From Bisporella sp. PMI_857 (lineage: Eukaryota > Ascomycota > Leotiomycetes > Helotiales > Helotiaceae): DNA of 64,000 bases. The translations under genes were made by a program, and so were the position numbers. Under the pieces are notes generated by a model. It ran no database searches. It was given only the letters and a program-made list of their open reading frames with translations, and was not told the DNA's origin. Positions 1-12,988 of the stretch are shown here, piece by piece. Numbering within the stretch: position 1 is the first letter of the stretch; each line of letters begins with the position of its first letter. The stretch is taken from NCBI GenBank assembly GCA_021307315.1, contig JAJSPD010000021.1:372001-436000 (forward strand). Direction: 5' to 3'.

Positions 1-1969
1 TGCCAAGGGTGACTTAGTTGACTTGAGGGGTACTCGTCTGGAAATTTGCCGCTGAGGACTTCTTTCGCTAGTTCGCAGGGTCTGCGTCGTCTTTAGGTCG
101 TGAGATTGATAGTGGTTCTTGTATCTGAAAGATCCGATTTCAAGTGTGGTGGTGGTGTTTGCGCGGCTTGTCGGAATTCTTGAGATGTTTTCACGCAAGC
201 GCGGCTGGATCTCGTTTATCGCTTTTTTGGCTACCAGAGGACCCTCCCCTCTTAAAATAGAGCTTCCAGAAGTCGGCCGTGGGTGTTTGGCGACAGGTAC
301 AGGCCGCTGAATAATGGGCGCCGTGAGCACTATGATGGACAGGCACAAACAATCACCGCAGAATAAGGTTGATCAATGTCGGTGTTGGGGCTTGCCGGGT
401 GTTTGAGCACTGTAAGGGGCGGATGGTTTGGGATTATTTTTTTTGGTTGATGCAACTCTGGGCAAACAGCTGGAATGCGATGCCAGATGAGTGGATTTAA
501 TGGGAATGTCCCTGTTCAGCTTGGTTGCACAATGGCAGATTTAGGGGGCTTTCAATGTCAGTGTTGCTGTTGTCGGTTTGAATGTTGTTGTCGCTTGGAG
601 GTGGGCAGTGTAAAGTAAAAGGAAGGATGCTGCTTTGAATCATGGACCTGGATTATTATTGCTGCCTCGCGTCTACCTCTCTCTGCCTCTCTACCTCTCT
701 GCCTCAGCTGCTCTGTCATCCCACTAATTCCCCCACATGTTTCAAGCAGCGATGCTTATGGCGCTTATGCCCCTGGGATATGGGCACATATTTGCCGCTG
801 CTTCTATGATTCAAATTGGAGGTAAAAACCCAGCTCGTTGGGACAGGTCCTCCCGCTGCACATAAGAGGGAATTTGGCGCGTTGAAGGAAATATCCCCAC
901 TCGAACATTCCTCTCGCCTCTCTTTCTCATTCAATCTACCGTATGCCGCACACTTCAAACACTTACAACGATTGGTTGCCGAGGGCATCGGAGCGTTTCG
1001 AATGTTCATCCGACTATTAGCAAAAACTCTAATATTACTGAAGAGATGCTTCTCTTCTCTTGTGAGCGCTTCTTCTAGATGAGGCACACCAGCAACAACC
1101 TCATAGATAAGCCCATGATCTTTTCCCACTGCACTCTTTGAGAAAAATTCAGTGGTACGGAAAATAGGCAATGTCGACGGTAGCTTAAGAAACCAGCATC
1201 CAAAGTTGTTCGATTGGTATGTAATTGTGTTTTCTATGCTGGACTGGGAAGCTCTATTATTTGCCAATAGTTTTAAGATGTGTGCATTATAATTGCAAGT
1301 CCTTCACTAGCACAGTGCATAATCACGTGGATCATCTTTCTCTTCAAATAAGCCCCCCAAGGAATTGCAGTACACTAAACATGAGAACATTTACACGTGA
1401 GGCAGTGAGGCAAGCAGCTGGAGAAGCGTCAGGTTGTTTCATTAATCCATACGCCCATATCATATCAACGGTGAAAACCTCGTTATAAGTACGCCTAGCC
1501 AACCTGTAACCCATATTTTACAGACCTAGACACGAAAAGTGGCCCAAAATTATCAATCGCTGGCTGTGTCGCAAGATCTAAATTCTCGAAAGTCTCTTTG
1601 AAAAACCATGGCTTTCTGTATGAGAACCCAGACCGTGACATATGCATCTTGAGATAGGAAATCTCAGAATGAAAAAATAGGAAGTGGAAAAATCAGATGC
1701 TCCGTCCCGCTATGCTGGCGACCAATGCTGACATGGAAAACTTATAATGATGAAATATGCCGCAAATGCTAGACCCTCTGAAGCAAGCAGGCTTATGCTC
1801 ATGTAATGCAACTTTTAGACACGTGGGTATCAACAACAACCTCCCATTTGCAACTACCAAATGTTGCTCCTCATCAAAGGTTCTCGTAAGACCTTCGAGT
1901 TTGTAAACTATCTGAATATCATCCACATGAATTTTAGGTTGAGATCGTCCGATATATGCGGTCAGACAT
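1..1969. other. Left-edge non-coding stretch
   Basis: I see no convincing gene here. Open frames exist but have no recognisable motif, low-complexity translations and no splice signals joining them. A pyrimidine-rich CT tract around 665-715 resembles a fungal promoter or 5' leader on the plus strand, or purine-rich leader on the minus strand. The part next to 1969 is probably the 3' untranslated region of the leucine-rich-repeat gene, which ends at 1970 on the minus strand. A gene beyond the left edge could have its promoter here. Confidence 0.5.
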
Positions 1970-4681
1970 TCAACCTAATGTCCGGCCACTATGTATAGTT
2001 TGTTGGCTATTTGACCGAGGTGTTGTTGGGCTTGGCCGAATAGTACTGGCGGGACTAAACTCTCCGCCACCATGGGAGTTCTTTTGAGTCTCCCATGCTT
2101 CTTCGCTGAGCACACTGAGCCAGCCGTTGCCGACCTCATTGCGAAGCGCCTCGATCTTTTTGCGATATATATCACCACTAACGCTCCAGTCTTGACTCTC
2201 CTGAGGTAGTGGCGCATTGATAATAGAAGGTTCATCGTTGATACCCTCTAGTGGTGGCAGCCGTGGAACAGCGGAGGTATCTATACGTGGCACATCAGAT
2301 TGACGAGGTTCTGATTGCACATATGAAGGTACCGTTCGAGGTGATGGGTCAGGACTGACACCGTAACCACTATCCGACTCGACTGAAGGTGGCGGAGGCT
2401 GCTCTATTGAGTACTTCGCAGTTGGCTTTGACTTGCTTGGGGAAGTATCGGAAGTTGATAAATCCACTATCCTGCGTTTTGGTGTTCTTCTCTTATGCCT
2501 AGAGGAGTTCGTGTGTATCTCACTCATTGTGGCTGAGGGTATTGGACGCTCCTTCCGAAGTACCGCAGGCTCGCGAGGAATGGGATACTCAATGATGGGC
2601 TTGTTCACCTCGACTGCAGACAAACCATAGTCTGGCGGGGGTGGTTTTACAACAGGAACATTTGCCTTTTCTGCCACCCTTTCTATTAGTTGACGCCGCT
2701 CTGTATAGCCAGGCGAATAAGTGTCTATTAGGATATCTTCGGTATAACCAGGGGTCCTCCTAAATAGATTGAAAATGGTCACTCTGTAGCCACTGTGCGT
2801 TCTTGTAAAAGGGTTTCCAAGCACCCATATCTCCCTCATTTCAGGGATGCCCGTGAGCCTTGCTAGCTCCGTAGGGTCGTTTATCTTGTTATCTCTCAAA
2901 TCCAATCGTTCTAGAGGATAGAGCCTTTCGACACCAGCAATTGATATCAGACGATTAGATCGTAGATTAAGTGCAGTAATAGCTGGTAATGGATTGCGAA
3001 GCAATGAGTGAAGCGAATCAATCATACAGTTTGACAAATTTAGTGCACGAAGGTTGGTAAGGGATGCTAAGCAATCAGGGATTTGCGCAAAGAGATTGGA
3101 GGATAAGTCCAACGAATGTAAAGTGTTGGCTAATGGGACAAGACTAGCTGTAGATATTGCAGTGAGCCCATTGTCTGCAAGACTTAGATGTCGGAGGAAT
3201 CTCCATTTGGAAGATGGCAAAATGCCCATGGATAGCAGATTTGAAGAACTATGCCGAGGGTTGTGCCAACTTTCAGATAGGCTCGAATGTGAACTACTCG
3301 AACCAGATCGTTTGACTTTGTAAGAGCCTCTGAGATGACCGTGAGCAGAGCCGGTTCGAGAGCTAGGTGGCCGTATAGGAGAGTTGCTCCTCGGCCGTCC
3401 TTTAATAGGTGACTTGGCTCCATCAGAACCTGACCTGACCAGCGACGCACCTCGAGATTCGTCCTCGTCGATGTGATCTCGCCCACCAGGAGAACCAGGT
3501 GCAGAGTTCGAGTGAACTAACTCTGCATGTGGTAAAGTCGGGCTACGTTTTGGGCTAGAGGTAGGCGCCCACGTAGTTGTTGGTGACATCTGTGCCTTTG
3601 AAGACCGGCGTCGTCTCTTGTCCATGTCATCCAGCACAATGTTGATTAGTAGATCGATCGGATCGTCAACCCCCGCACGTTTGACGGATAGAGACCTGAG
3701 CTGCTCAGCCATTTTGTCCCAGCCAAAGAATTGACGAATATCAATATCACTGATTTCTAATGCACTGATGTTCTTAAAGGCAAGAAGTGGCACTGCAGTA
3801 TCGAAAGGAAACTCTTCATAACCCTCAATTAACCTGGCACGGCGATCCGGTGCAAGTCGAAGACATGGTATTTTTGTGAAAGCTGAGTAAAGATATTTCA
3901 GATCAGCCTCAGTAGCTGCCTTTTGCTTCTCTGTTCGGGCAATAGAACCTCCAGAACCGAGACCGAAGTTGGACCATAGACTGGACATGCCAGACATAAC
4001 GCTACGTACGCTAGATACTGAATGTATTGAACCACTGTCTGAGCCACGCCCTTTCGGTCGCTGCGACTGACTTAAGAATGAAACATAGTTTGCGGCGGAT
4101 GTATCTGCATGTAGATTTTCCAGCCGTACATTCATGGGACCGACTTGTATGCCTAGATCTTCGAAACGAGATAGGAGGTAGAAGAGATGGTGAGCTGTAA
4201 GGGCAAGCTTAGCGGGTTTTATATTATGCGATGCAAACGTAAGGTACTATGCAAACTTGTCAGTTTGTTTTCCCGCAGGAGATCTAGGTCTATAGAAGAA
4301 CTGTGTTCAAATAGGATACGCAAAGGGTCATAACTCCCACATGCAACACGTGAGATAGTGACGGCTGTCCGAGGAACTTACTGGGAGAGAAAGCGCCGCC
4401 GCAAAAGTGCTTGAAGTTGTGGCAGACGAGGCAGATGATGGCTGGTTAGTAATGGTAGGTGATATAGGTGATACTCCACCATTACTCGGTAAACCTTGCG
4501 TAGAGCCATTCTTGGGGGCTTGTTGTCGCTTCAGTTGCAGAGCATTTGCCAGTGCCTTCTCATGTGTCCGGACAAAGTGAGCGAGGTTCTGCGGGACTTC
4601 AGTTAGCAATCTGCGACAATTCACAGGTATTGCGGGTAGAGATGCCTTAATGAAGAACTGCCCATCTTCGGTATCCATCAT
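1970..4681 (-). CDS. Leucine-rich repeat protein, nischarin-like LRR
   Basis: A cytoplasmic scaffold-type protein is likely; the exact role is unknown. Proposed exons on the minus strand are 4681-4646, 4588-4382 and 4246-1970, about 839 residues. The 4381-4247 intron has GTAAGT, a CTGAC branch and CATAG, and its removal joins a leader to a segment containing LTFASHNIKPAKL. Leucine-rich repeats occupy roughly residues 430-560 (LSLADNGL, LDLSSNLF, LNLSNCMI, LNLRSNRL, LDLRDNKI), followed by an LRR cap with EIWVLGNPF. The rest is Ser/Pro-rich and basic, suggesting disorder and phosphorylation, and the protein ends in SGRTLG. The first intron (4645-4589) would be GC-AG; if it is not spliced, 19 extra residues remain in frame. 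The ATG at 4678 could equally be the start. The LRR identity is firm; function and partners are not. Confidence 0.8.
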
Positions 4682-5793
4682 TGAGTTGTGGGATGCATAT
4701 GGCTAATTTAAACTGGTACGAGAGTCTAAAACCTTTCGGCGATATGTAATCCTTCAGAAAGTGGCTGCCCGCTGCCTTGTATTTCGAGGATAAACAGAGT
4801 CCGATACAGTATAAGGTAAATTCGTGTAGCCTCAAAACGAAGAAAGGAGGATGAGAAGCGGTCTGCAAAGTAACACGAAGTTAGATAAGTGCTTTTCACC
4901 ATGAATAATAGGAGATGTGCAAATCGTAGAGGATGAATGAATCACACAGCTGCAGGCTGCCGTATCCCCCTCGAGTCTTACGGCTGGTTTCTTGACATCG
5001 CACGGGTCGCAAGGTCTCGACGGACAACTGCATATGATATATCATAGCACTCTGCGGACCTTGAGACTGAAGCAAAGAACGAATTGTGTAACACATACCT
5101 CTTCCAAGATTATTTATTGTGGAAGTGCTGCGCACCAAGAGCAACACGGCTCCAAGGCACAACACAGCTCCAAGGCACTCGCACGAAGAAGGAGAGCCAA
5201 AATTTCCTTGACTTACGGGCGACAGTCAGGTAAAGAGGCCGACGATGATGGCAACTGCCTTAGAATGTTTAGCCCAGGACTCTTTGTGAAATTCTGCTGG
5301 CCAATAATTGCAGAGGGTGGCTTCACGACAAAGTTTTGCTGCAGGCGGTCGATATGCAGCTGCAAACCACAACTTTGTGCTATCGCTCGTTCTGCTGCAA
5401 GTTGCACTCCACTCTTGGCTGGGGGTTGATATGCGTGTACTGGGGGGGGACTGCGTTAGGGATTTGGGGCGGCGCACAAAAGGGAATGAGTATATATTAT
5501 GACTATTAACAAAGAAAACGACCGACTGCAGAGGAGGAGAAGGTGGACGACGACGATTTGCTGCTGTAGAAGGAGACAGGAAGAAAAGGAGCGGTCAGAT
5601 AGCAGCAGAATACTCAGGAGGACCACGTCGTCGAAGATGGGATGTTGACGCGATGGGTTGAAGGTTTGTTATGGTTTTGCATCTCCGTTCGGTACCGTAG
5701 GAGCATGGTTAAGATAGGGCCCATGAGTCGCTCGCTTCCCACGCTTATGCTTGATGGAGCAATTTCATGCTTAGCGGGGCCGTGCTGCTGTAA

Positions 5794-5813
5794 GTACTGT
5801 ACTGCTACAGTAC
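5794..5813. repeat. Perfect 8-bp hairpin in palindrome cluster
   Basis: GTACTGTA and TACAGTAC are exact inverted copies separated by a four-base loop CTGC. The motif TACAGTA/TACTGTA recurs again within about 60 bases downstream. The role is unknown; it may be a cruciform-prone repeat or a palindromic binding site. Confidence 0.6.
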
Positions 5814-7331
5814 AGTACTGCAATAGTGACTTGCTGTAAGCACTGGACTTTTGAGATGCTGGACTGTACAGTATAACAATACCCTAAGTATCCTCCTACC
5901 CTTGACGCACGGATGCTGTTCGTTTTAGCGGCTACAGGGCCTGCCGAAATACCCCTCCAAGGCTTCAAAAAGACCCTGACGGGTATTTGGTTCGCTCTGT
6001 GTCATTTCCCATTCCTATTCCCATCCCTGACATCAGCCTTGTTTAAGACCTGACCTTCCTTCCCTCAAATGTTCCATTGCCATGAACACACACCCAGGCG
6101 GTACCACCTGCGCATGCAGATTATTTCATCGTCGGACTCACGCGTCCGCTTCCGAATGCCATCACCTACCTACTTACCTACCTACCCTTCTTCCATGCTG
6201 ATATTTGATGTCGATGTGCCCCCCCCCCCATGCCGCGGGACAGCATCAACCAGCTCGGCGCAGCGAGACTCCACCACAGATCAAAATTTGAGATTGGAAG
6301 ACTGCACAGACAGGCTCAAGACCCTTGCTAACATCACCCCACTACGCTCACTTGCGACATGCAGGCTTCAAAAACTCGACGCCGCTCACTCGACGCTCAT
6401 AGGTACGCTATCATCTAGTGCCACTCCACCTACAGTGCTATCCTTGGAACATCTGCAAGCCATCCTCGTTGGAAGACTGTCTCTTAGAGGTCAGGAATGA
6501 TGGCGAGCCGCGATACCACTGGAAATCTTAATCCAACTTCCACAGTGTCCAATAAGCTTTGAATGCGACCATCGTTTTCAACCCCCCGTGCGATACATGT
6601 TGTCGTCGCGAAGGCAGACCGTACATTGTAGGAAAGGCTGGGGTAGAGATCACCGTCGTCGTGCCATCCTCACGATCCCTTCATTGCTGCCAAGCCGTTT
6701 TCATGTCTTCACCGCTACGATATCAGAGTCAAGATCCCCCCATCGCCACACACTTTCAATCCACGCGCGTTAATTTTCACCCACACCTTTTCTCAATTTA
6801 CAACAGCTGCTTACAATAGGCACATCATGTAGGCCAGTGAAATGCTGTGTGATACGAGACACCCTTCAGCCTCGCCGCCTCGTGCAAAGGTCAGGTGAAA
6901 CATTGCCAATCTTGCCTTCTACGACCACCATTGCGATTATATGAGATTCTGAATAAGCTATTCAGCGCCGCCTTCAGGTGTGCTAGATGCACTATTCTGT
7001 CTTTTTGTGGCAAATGCATGATACCTTTGTGGTTACACATCATTTGCTTCAGGAAAGTTAATGGCTGAAAACCAACGTCTTGGGAAATGACCGGTGTAGC
7101 TATTCCCTAGTTCATACTCTTTGGTTTAATGGATGCATTCTTATCTGCAAGCGGTATTAATAGCCGGCATGGTGCTGTGGAAGGATTTAGCATGAATCGA
7201 CTCTGGGTAGATACAGGTTATATCTGACGCTTAAGAAAGTTGCAAATATGGGGGTCACCGATTCTTAGTCTTAAGTTTAGACTAACATGAAGTGTTGTGT
7301 TAAGCAGAAGCCACAGTCATTCACCTCCTCC

Positions 7332-7332
<1 letters not shown>

Positions 7333-7362
<30 letters not shown>
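7333..7362. repeat. C21-A9 homopolymer junction
   Basis: A run of 21 cytosines is followed directly by nine adenines on the plus strand. It lies in non-coding sequence. Such tracts are slippage-prone, and the exact count may be affected by sequencing. Confidence 0.85.
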
Positions 7363-9671
7363 CTAAAATCTGTCTGTTTATAATTGCAAGATGCTGTTGT
7401 GCTAAAGCTTTTGGCTGTATTAATCATTATCATCAGGAATGTCAAGCCTGTTCGATTCTCCAGCAATTTTGATGCTTGAAAGTGATGGGGGACACTGGTG
7501 ATGAAAGATGGATAAACCCGACACATCTATCCGGCCTCTTGTATTGGGCAATTCGGCATTTCCTTGTCTTCAAATGATTGGATACATATCATCTTCACAT
7601 GTTCAGTAGTCGCACTCCTCGAATTTAGCAGTAGTCAAATACAAAAGATGTTAGAATCGTTTTGCCCGTCATTCCGGCTGGGCAATGATTTTGAAGATAT
7701 GCGCCAGGATTGCTACACTTGAATGCCGCATTCTGCACTTTTTCGATTGACCTGAAACGGTGTCGACTTGTGTGATTATCAAGAGAATGGTCAAGTGACC
7801 ATTGAGAAAGACACCATTCCAAGTCTTTGCAGCCAAATACCAAAACAACCCCACCATTACCCCACTATCAGGTGTCACATTCAAGATCATGATGTAAGTA
7901 CTATGACTTCAGTGTCCAAGCTTCCCCTTGCCAAGAATACCTCTTAACCCCTTTCTACCAATGACTTTCCCATAATAAATGTAGCAAATCATAGCTACGA
8001 GCTAGTTTCGCTCATAGCTAGCGAGTATTGAATAATGCCTAGTGTATATCGTAAAATGTAGTCAGCATTTGATGTGGGACTATGGTTACAAGAACGTCTA
8101 CTGTGGAGCACATTTCTATTCTTGAGCAGATGTCCGCTACATCAGGATATGAGGTATTTCAGAAAGTCAGGGTCTTCAGGGTCCTCAGGGGTAATTCGCT
8201 TAGGTGCGCTAGAACAGTCCCTTACTTAAGGCAGTAATGTTCCGATAATGATTTCTATAGCATTATGAAGTCCTCGAGTTTCTATCTGCAAATCGAGTCA
8301 AGGTAATTACATTTTATAATTCTTTTTGAAACTTCTTGCGTAGCGTGATTAGTTAGAATTGGGTAATTCAGAATCTAGCATCTTTTTACAAGTTCATAGA
8401 CTAATGAGACTTTTACACATCTGTCTACTTATAACCGCTGTTTATATTCTATATCCAGGTCTTGGCCCCAAGCTTTCAACAAATAACGACAGTTACAAGA
8501 CTTTGATGAATCCTCGAATAACTTACTCAAGGTCTGTACATGACACTTTATATCCAATGCGTTAACACCTAAAATAGAATGGCCTGCTTGACAATCAATT
8601 TCCTTCAGTCATCAATACGGTGATAAAGTAAGGGTGTAATGCTTCCGGTGAAGGATAAACACGAATAGTTAGCAGCGCTGGTACCACAGTCACGCAAACA
8701 CTCACTTTACCATTTGCTTTGGGAAGCAACCGTCTGCGATCGATCTCACAACCTATTTCAAAGAGAACACGCAAGTGACAACTGAGACGTCATTACGGAA
8801 CACAATATCTTAAGAGTACATGCAGTACTGTGCCACAGAAACTTTTGAAGACTGGGAATGAAATGAACTGATTTGAAGATTCACCATATCTGCTGAGAGC
8901 CTAGTGATTCCATCCCGAACATGTGGCAACTTCCAAAAGCTGGACAAAAGGGGATAGACAGATGAATTGGGGATTTGAAGATTTCATCGCTGAGATTGCC
9001 TGCCGGTCCAAAGATGCAAATATTTTAAGCCTTTGCGATCTAAGATTAGTAATATCCATAGTTGCCACATCAATGGTGGGCATATGATATTTTGCTAGAT
9101 CAAAGTTTGAGAGGGATGGTTCTGAGAAAGAAAGAAATGTGACTAGCTTTTTGAGGTTTTGAAACTTGTTTGATTATAGTTTGTCATAAGACTCAAAAGC
9201 GATATTGCTGAGATTCTCCCTTCCCCTGAAAATATATACCGTTTGATGTTTGATAATGAAGTATCAGTGATAGCCATTCATTTAACTAAAAATAGTAGTA
9301 CTCTAATATGGTGGTAGTTCGAATCGCATAAAAATTGCATAACTTTATGCCACAAATGCACTCCTGTTTACAGGGGTTCCCCGCATTCAACATCAAATGA
9401 CATAGGCTTCCATCTCTAATTGAAGGTACTGTAAAGAACGAGCAGTAGACTTCATTTCCTTAAGTTCGTTTGTTCGTGTGTATTTTTAACTTCTTTTGTA
9501 GCTTTTCCAATGGCACGTTAACCGTGATTTCCAACCCGCATTTACTGGAGCTAACTCGTTGTTCATGATTGTTTCATGTGTGGTTGCGATCTTTGAATAA
9601 GGGAGGCTAACGGCTTGTTATTCAAAACGAACTGGAACGCGACATTACGCATTTAAGTTCGAGGGTTCAGG

Positions 9672-12440
9672 ATGCGTTGGTCTATCGTCGGAGCTGCTGC
9701 TGGAGCAGTTCAATTTGTTTCTGCCTCAACGTTGCATCCGCCGGTTCTGCCGTTGATTGTGCGGAACCCATATCTTAGCACTTGGTTAGGAAGCGCACGA
9801 GACTTACCATGGGACCGCTGGCCCATCTTTTGGACTGGTCAGGAACTTGGGCTCTCTGTTCTTGTAGCAGTCCCCAAGTCTCATAGTGTATTTCCACTGC
9901 TTGGTCGGCCCCACGATTCCTTACCCAAGTCCGGTAAAGCGTAAGCAAATAATCTGATGTAAGGCATGTTGTATATAGCTAATTCGTCAACAGTTTTAAT
10001 GTTTCGTATCCGAACTATTTGGGAGCAACCTTTGACGCTTCCACAACCAACCTCACATATCAAGTTCCTGCAGGCGATCCCCTTCAACCTCCTGCCGAAG
10101 TTATCCTATCGTTTCTCTCCCCTATCACGCCAACATCAACTTTGCGGCAGTCGATTCCTGCATCATATATGACTGTACATGTTAGTGGGAGTTTCAACAT
10201 TGATGTATATATTGATATAAACGGGCTATGGGTCAGCGCCAACAGGGGAAGCGAGATAGAGTGGTCGTTAGAGCAAACTTTAGATGCTGCAAGTAACAAC
10301 AAGCCATCCTTAAAGACATGGAAGATCAAAAGGAGGATTGAGCAGTTATTGACCGAAGATGCTGATCGAGCAGAATGGGGCACACTGCACTTTATAGGCC
10401 CAGGAGATGTCCAGCATGAGGCAGGGGAATCCGCTCTTCTAAGACAGAGATTTTCCCGGAGTGGGACACTGCAAAACAAAGTTGATGGAAATTTCAGATC
10501 TATTATGGATCAGGAACCAGTTTTTGCGTTCTCAAAGTCTTTCAAACTCAACAGCACTTCTGCAATAGCTGCCAGAGAAAGCGCATTATTCACCTTGGCA
10601 CATATTCAGGAACCGGTAATTCAGTTTGCCTCCGCAAGAGGCTTAACGTTGATGCGTCCATTCTGGTCAGCTTATTATCCAACAGCCGATGCTGTGCTTG
10701 ATTACCACTATCACGATTATGAGAGCGCTTTTCATCTTGCCAGCAACTACTCATTACAGCTCGAGGAAGATGCCTTGAAGTCTGGATCAGAAGATTATAA
10801 GGATATTCTAGCCCTAAGTGCCCGTCAAGTCCTCGGCGCGACAAGCTTTGCCGGGACTCCTGACAATCCTCTCATTTTCTTTAAAGAGATTTCGTCAGAT
10901 GGCAACATGAACACGGTTGATGTTATCTTTCCTGCCTTTCCGTTCTTTTTGTATACAAATCCAAGGTGGCTGGCCTACCTTCTCGAACCTCTTATTGAAC
11001 ACCAGCTAAGTGGTCAATATCCGTAAGTAACCGCATTCCTTTCTTTGAGCAGGGACTTAATGGCATATTAGAAATGATTACAGTATGCATGATCTGGGAT
11101 CAAGTTTTCCTAACGCCACGGGGCATCCTGATGGGCGAGATGAATATATGCCTGTTGAAGAATGTGGTAACATGCTTATAATGGGCCTTGCTCTCGTCAA
11201 TGCCCTCAAATACAATACAGCTCCGGCAAGTATATGGTCAGCTTCAGGGCGTAACGCGAACGTGCAGCCTTCGTCGAGTTCGGCGTTTCCTCTCTACATC
11301 GATGCCAAAGGCATGGATGATACCTTCGGTGGACCTATAGAAGCAAAGGGAGAGAAGCAAGCCCGGAAGTGGGTGGAAAGGTCATATAAGCTTTGGGAAC
11401 AGTGGACTGGATATTTGGTTCGCGAAGCCCTTATCCCAAGCAATCAATTGTCCACGGATGATTTTGCTGGCTGGCTAGCAAATCAGACGAATCTTGCATT
11501 GAAGGGCATCATCGGAATCAGAGCAATGAGTGAAATATCGGAACTTGTTGAGGAAGTGAATGATGCAAGATATTATCGAAACATTTCTGAGACCTATATC
11601 AAGAAGTGGCAAGAATATGCTGTCTCGCGAGATGGTACTCATGCTAAGCTAGCGTATACGTGGTTTGGGTCGTGGACAACTCTGTACGTGGCATTTGCAA
11701 TCGCCTTTCTTAGTACAACAAAATACTGTAGCAGAAGTTTGAAACTAACATGATTTAGGTACAATCTGTTTGCGGACTCACTACTCTGTTTCCATCTTCC
11801 ATCAAGCTCTAGTACCTTAAGCTCCATAGGTCAAAGGCCATTAGGTAGCAAGCACGCCACAGCCTCGAGAACATCCTTTGTCGATGAGAAGATTTACAAG
11901 CTGCAAAGCGACTGGTATCAGTGAGTATTCTTTGATTAACGAAATCCTAAACAAAGAACTTACCTAGGTCTTTGAAGCGGAGAACAATAACCCCCTCTTC
12001 CCTAGTGAATTCTATAATTGCTGATGTACCCCAACAGTAATGTTCGACAAAGATATGGTCTGCCTTTGGATAGTCGACACCTGTATACCAAAAGCGACTG
12101 GGAGTTTTTCGCTGTTGCCGTTGCCAGCAAGAATGTGAGGGAGGAAATCGTAGATTCAGTTGCGTTGTGGGTGAATGAGACTTCCACCGGTAAGTTGGAG
12201 CCTTTAGTCACCAATGCTTTCTTGCTAAACCGATTCTCAGACAAGCCTCTTACGGATTTGTATGATACGGAAGGCAACGGAGGGTTCCCCGGCATTGAGT
12301 TCAAGGCTAGGCCAGTAGTTGGTGGCCATTTTGCGTTCTTGGCGCTGGAGAGAGCTTGTGGAGGAAAAGCAGTTCCTGCCTTGGATTTCCTGAACGAACA
12401 TGTTCCAGAAAAAAATATTCATGGGGATGGGGAATTATAA
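9672..12440 (+). CDS. Secreted GtaA-like (DUF4965/DUF1793) glutaminase-family protein
   Basis: Five exons: 9672-9940, 9994-11022, 11084-11683, 11759-11920 and 12038-12440, giving 820 residues with all phases consistent. The N-terminus has a signal peptide of about 19 residues (hydrophobic, ending VSAS), so the product should be secreted. Family landmarks follow in order: an N-terminal VRNPYLSTW motif, the DUF5127-type beta region, then HDLGSSFPNATGH and MPVEECGNMLIM of the DUF4965 helical domain, and YGLPLDSRHLYTKSDWE near the C-terminus. Characterised relatives include the Aspergillus extracellular glutaminase GtaA; the substrate here is inferred. The last intron (11921-12037, 117 nt) contains an internal AG, but only the downstream CAG, preceded by a GCTGAT branch, keeps the frame. 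It stands alone with its own promoter. Confidence in the family is high; glutaminase activity itself is moderate. Confidence 0.88.
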
Positions 12441-12988
12441 GTACTAGAAAAGCATATGTCTTGTGGACACTCGGGCTTGAGGCTAGGCTGAGCCTCAGCC
12501 TAAGAAAAAGCAAATGAATCAATTGGTGTGCCATAAAAATATCCATTATAATGGCCAATAGTGAATTGGACCATGATTCATAAATTCGCTGTAATACATC
12601 TCACCGCAATTATTGATTTCCGCATCACCTAGCGCTTATTACATTACTACTGAATAATAAGTAGTGGGAATGATCCGTGGCACCGACCCTATCCGTTTTA
12701 GGAAATTTGCGCTATGACTGATCAGGACTAGGCTGCAGCCCGCGTCGCCTCAAAATAAAATACCTAGACCTGTCCTCTGTTGACTCGAACCTTTTTGTTC
12801 TTACAAACAACTGGTTCTTTGTGATTTTCATCATATATCAACCACCATCATCAATCCTTCTTAGTTAGTAATCCATCTGGACATTACTACTCATTTTTAC
12901 CTGCATAGTGTGTTTGTGCAGACCTTTTTCACGCCTCGCCTTCCACTCACATTTTTACACCTTCGACAATCTCACTTCAGCAGCAACC
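12441..12988. promoter_or_regulatory. Intergenic region and TRA2-like gene promoter
   Basis: No gene is seen. The region between the secreted protein's stop and the TRA2-like ATG contains an imperfect inverted repeat around CTACT/AGTAG (about 12645-12665) and, from about 12780 on, pyrimidine-rich CT tracts and CATCATCA-like runs typical of a fungal promoter and 5' leader feeding the gene that starts at 12989. Confidence 0.5.

Larger units (their letters stand above)
4682..9671. other. Five-kilobase gene-free region
   Basis: No gene can be supported over nearly 5 kb. Open frames at 5.0-5.4, 6.07-6.5, 6.56-6.8 and 7.3-7.9 kb are low-complexity or composed like random sequence and match no motif I know. 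The stretch holds a small palindrome cluster near 5.8 kb, a TACC microsatellite near 6.17 kb, an 11-C run at 6219-6229 and a 21-C plus 9-A homopolymer junction at 7333-7362. The part up to about 5.5 kb probably carries the promoter and leader of the LRR gene, and the last few hundred bases the promoter of the secreted GtaA-like gene. A long non-coding RNA cannot be excluded. Confidence 0.45.

Noticed and set aside
716..1267. 183-residue open frame on the minus strand
   Set aside because: No motif, mixed composition, overlaps another open frame on the plus strand; no splice or promoter logic supports it.
6069..6500. 143-residue open frame on the plus strand
   Set aside because: It reads through a TACC microsatellite and an 11-C run, giving low-complexity peptide; no motif.
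9310..9345. tRNA-like T-loop (GTTCGAATC)
   Set aside because: No D-arm, anticodon stem or matching acceptor stem can be formed around it.
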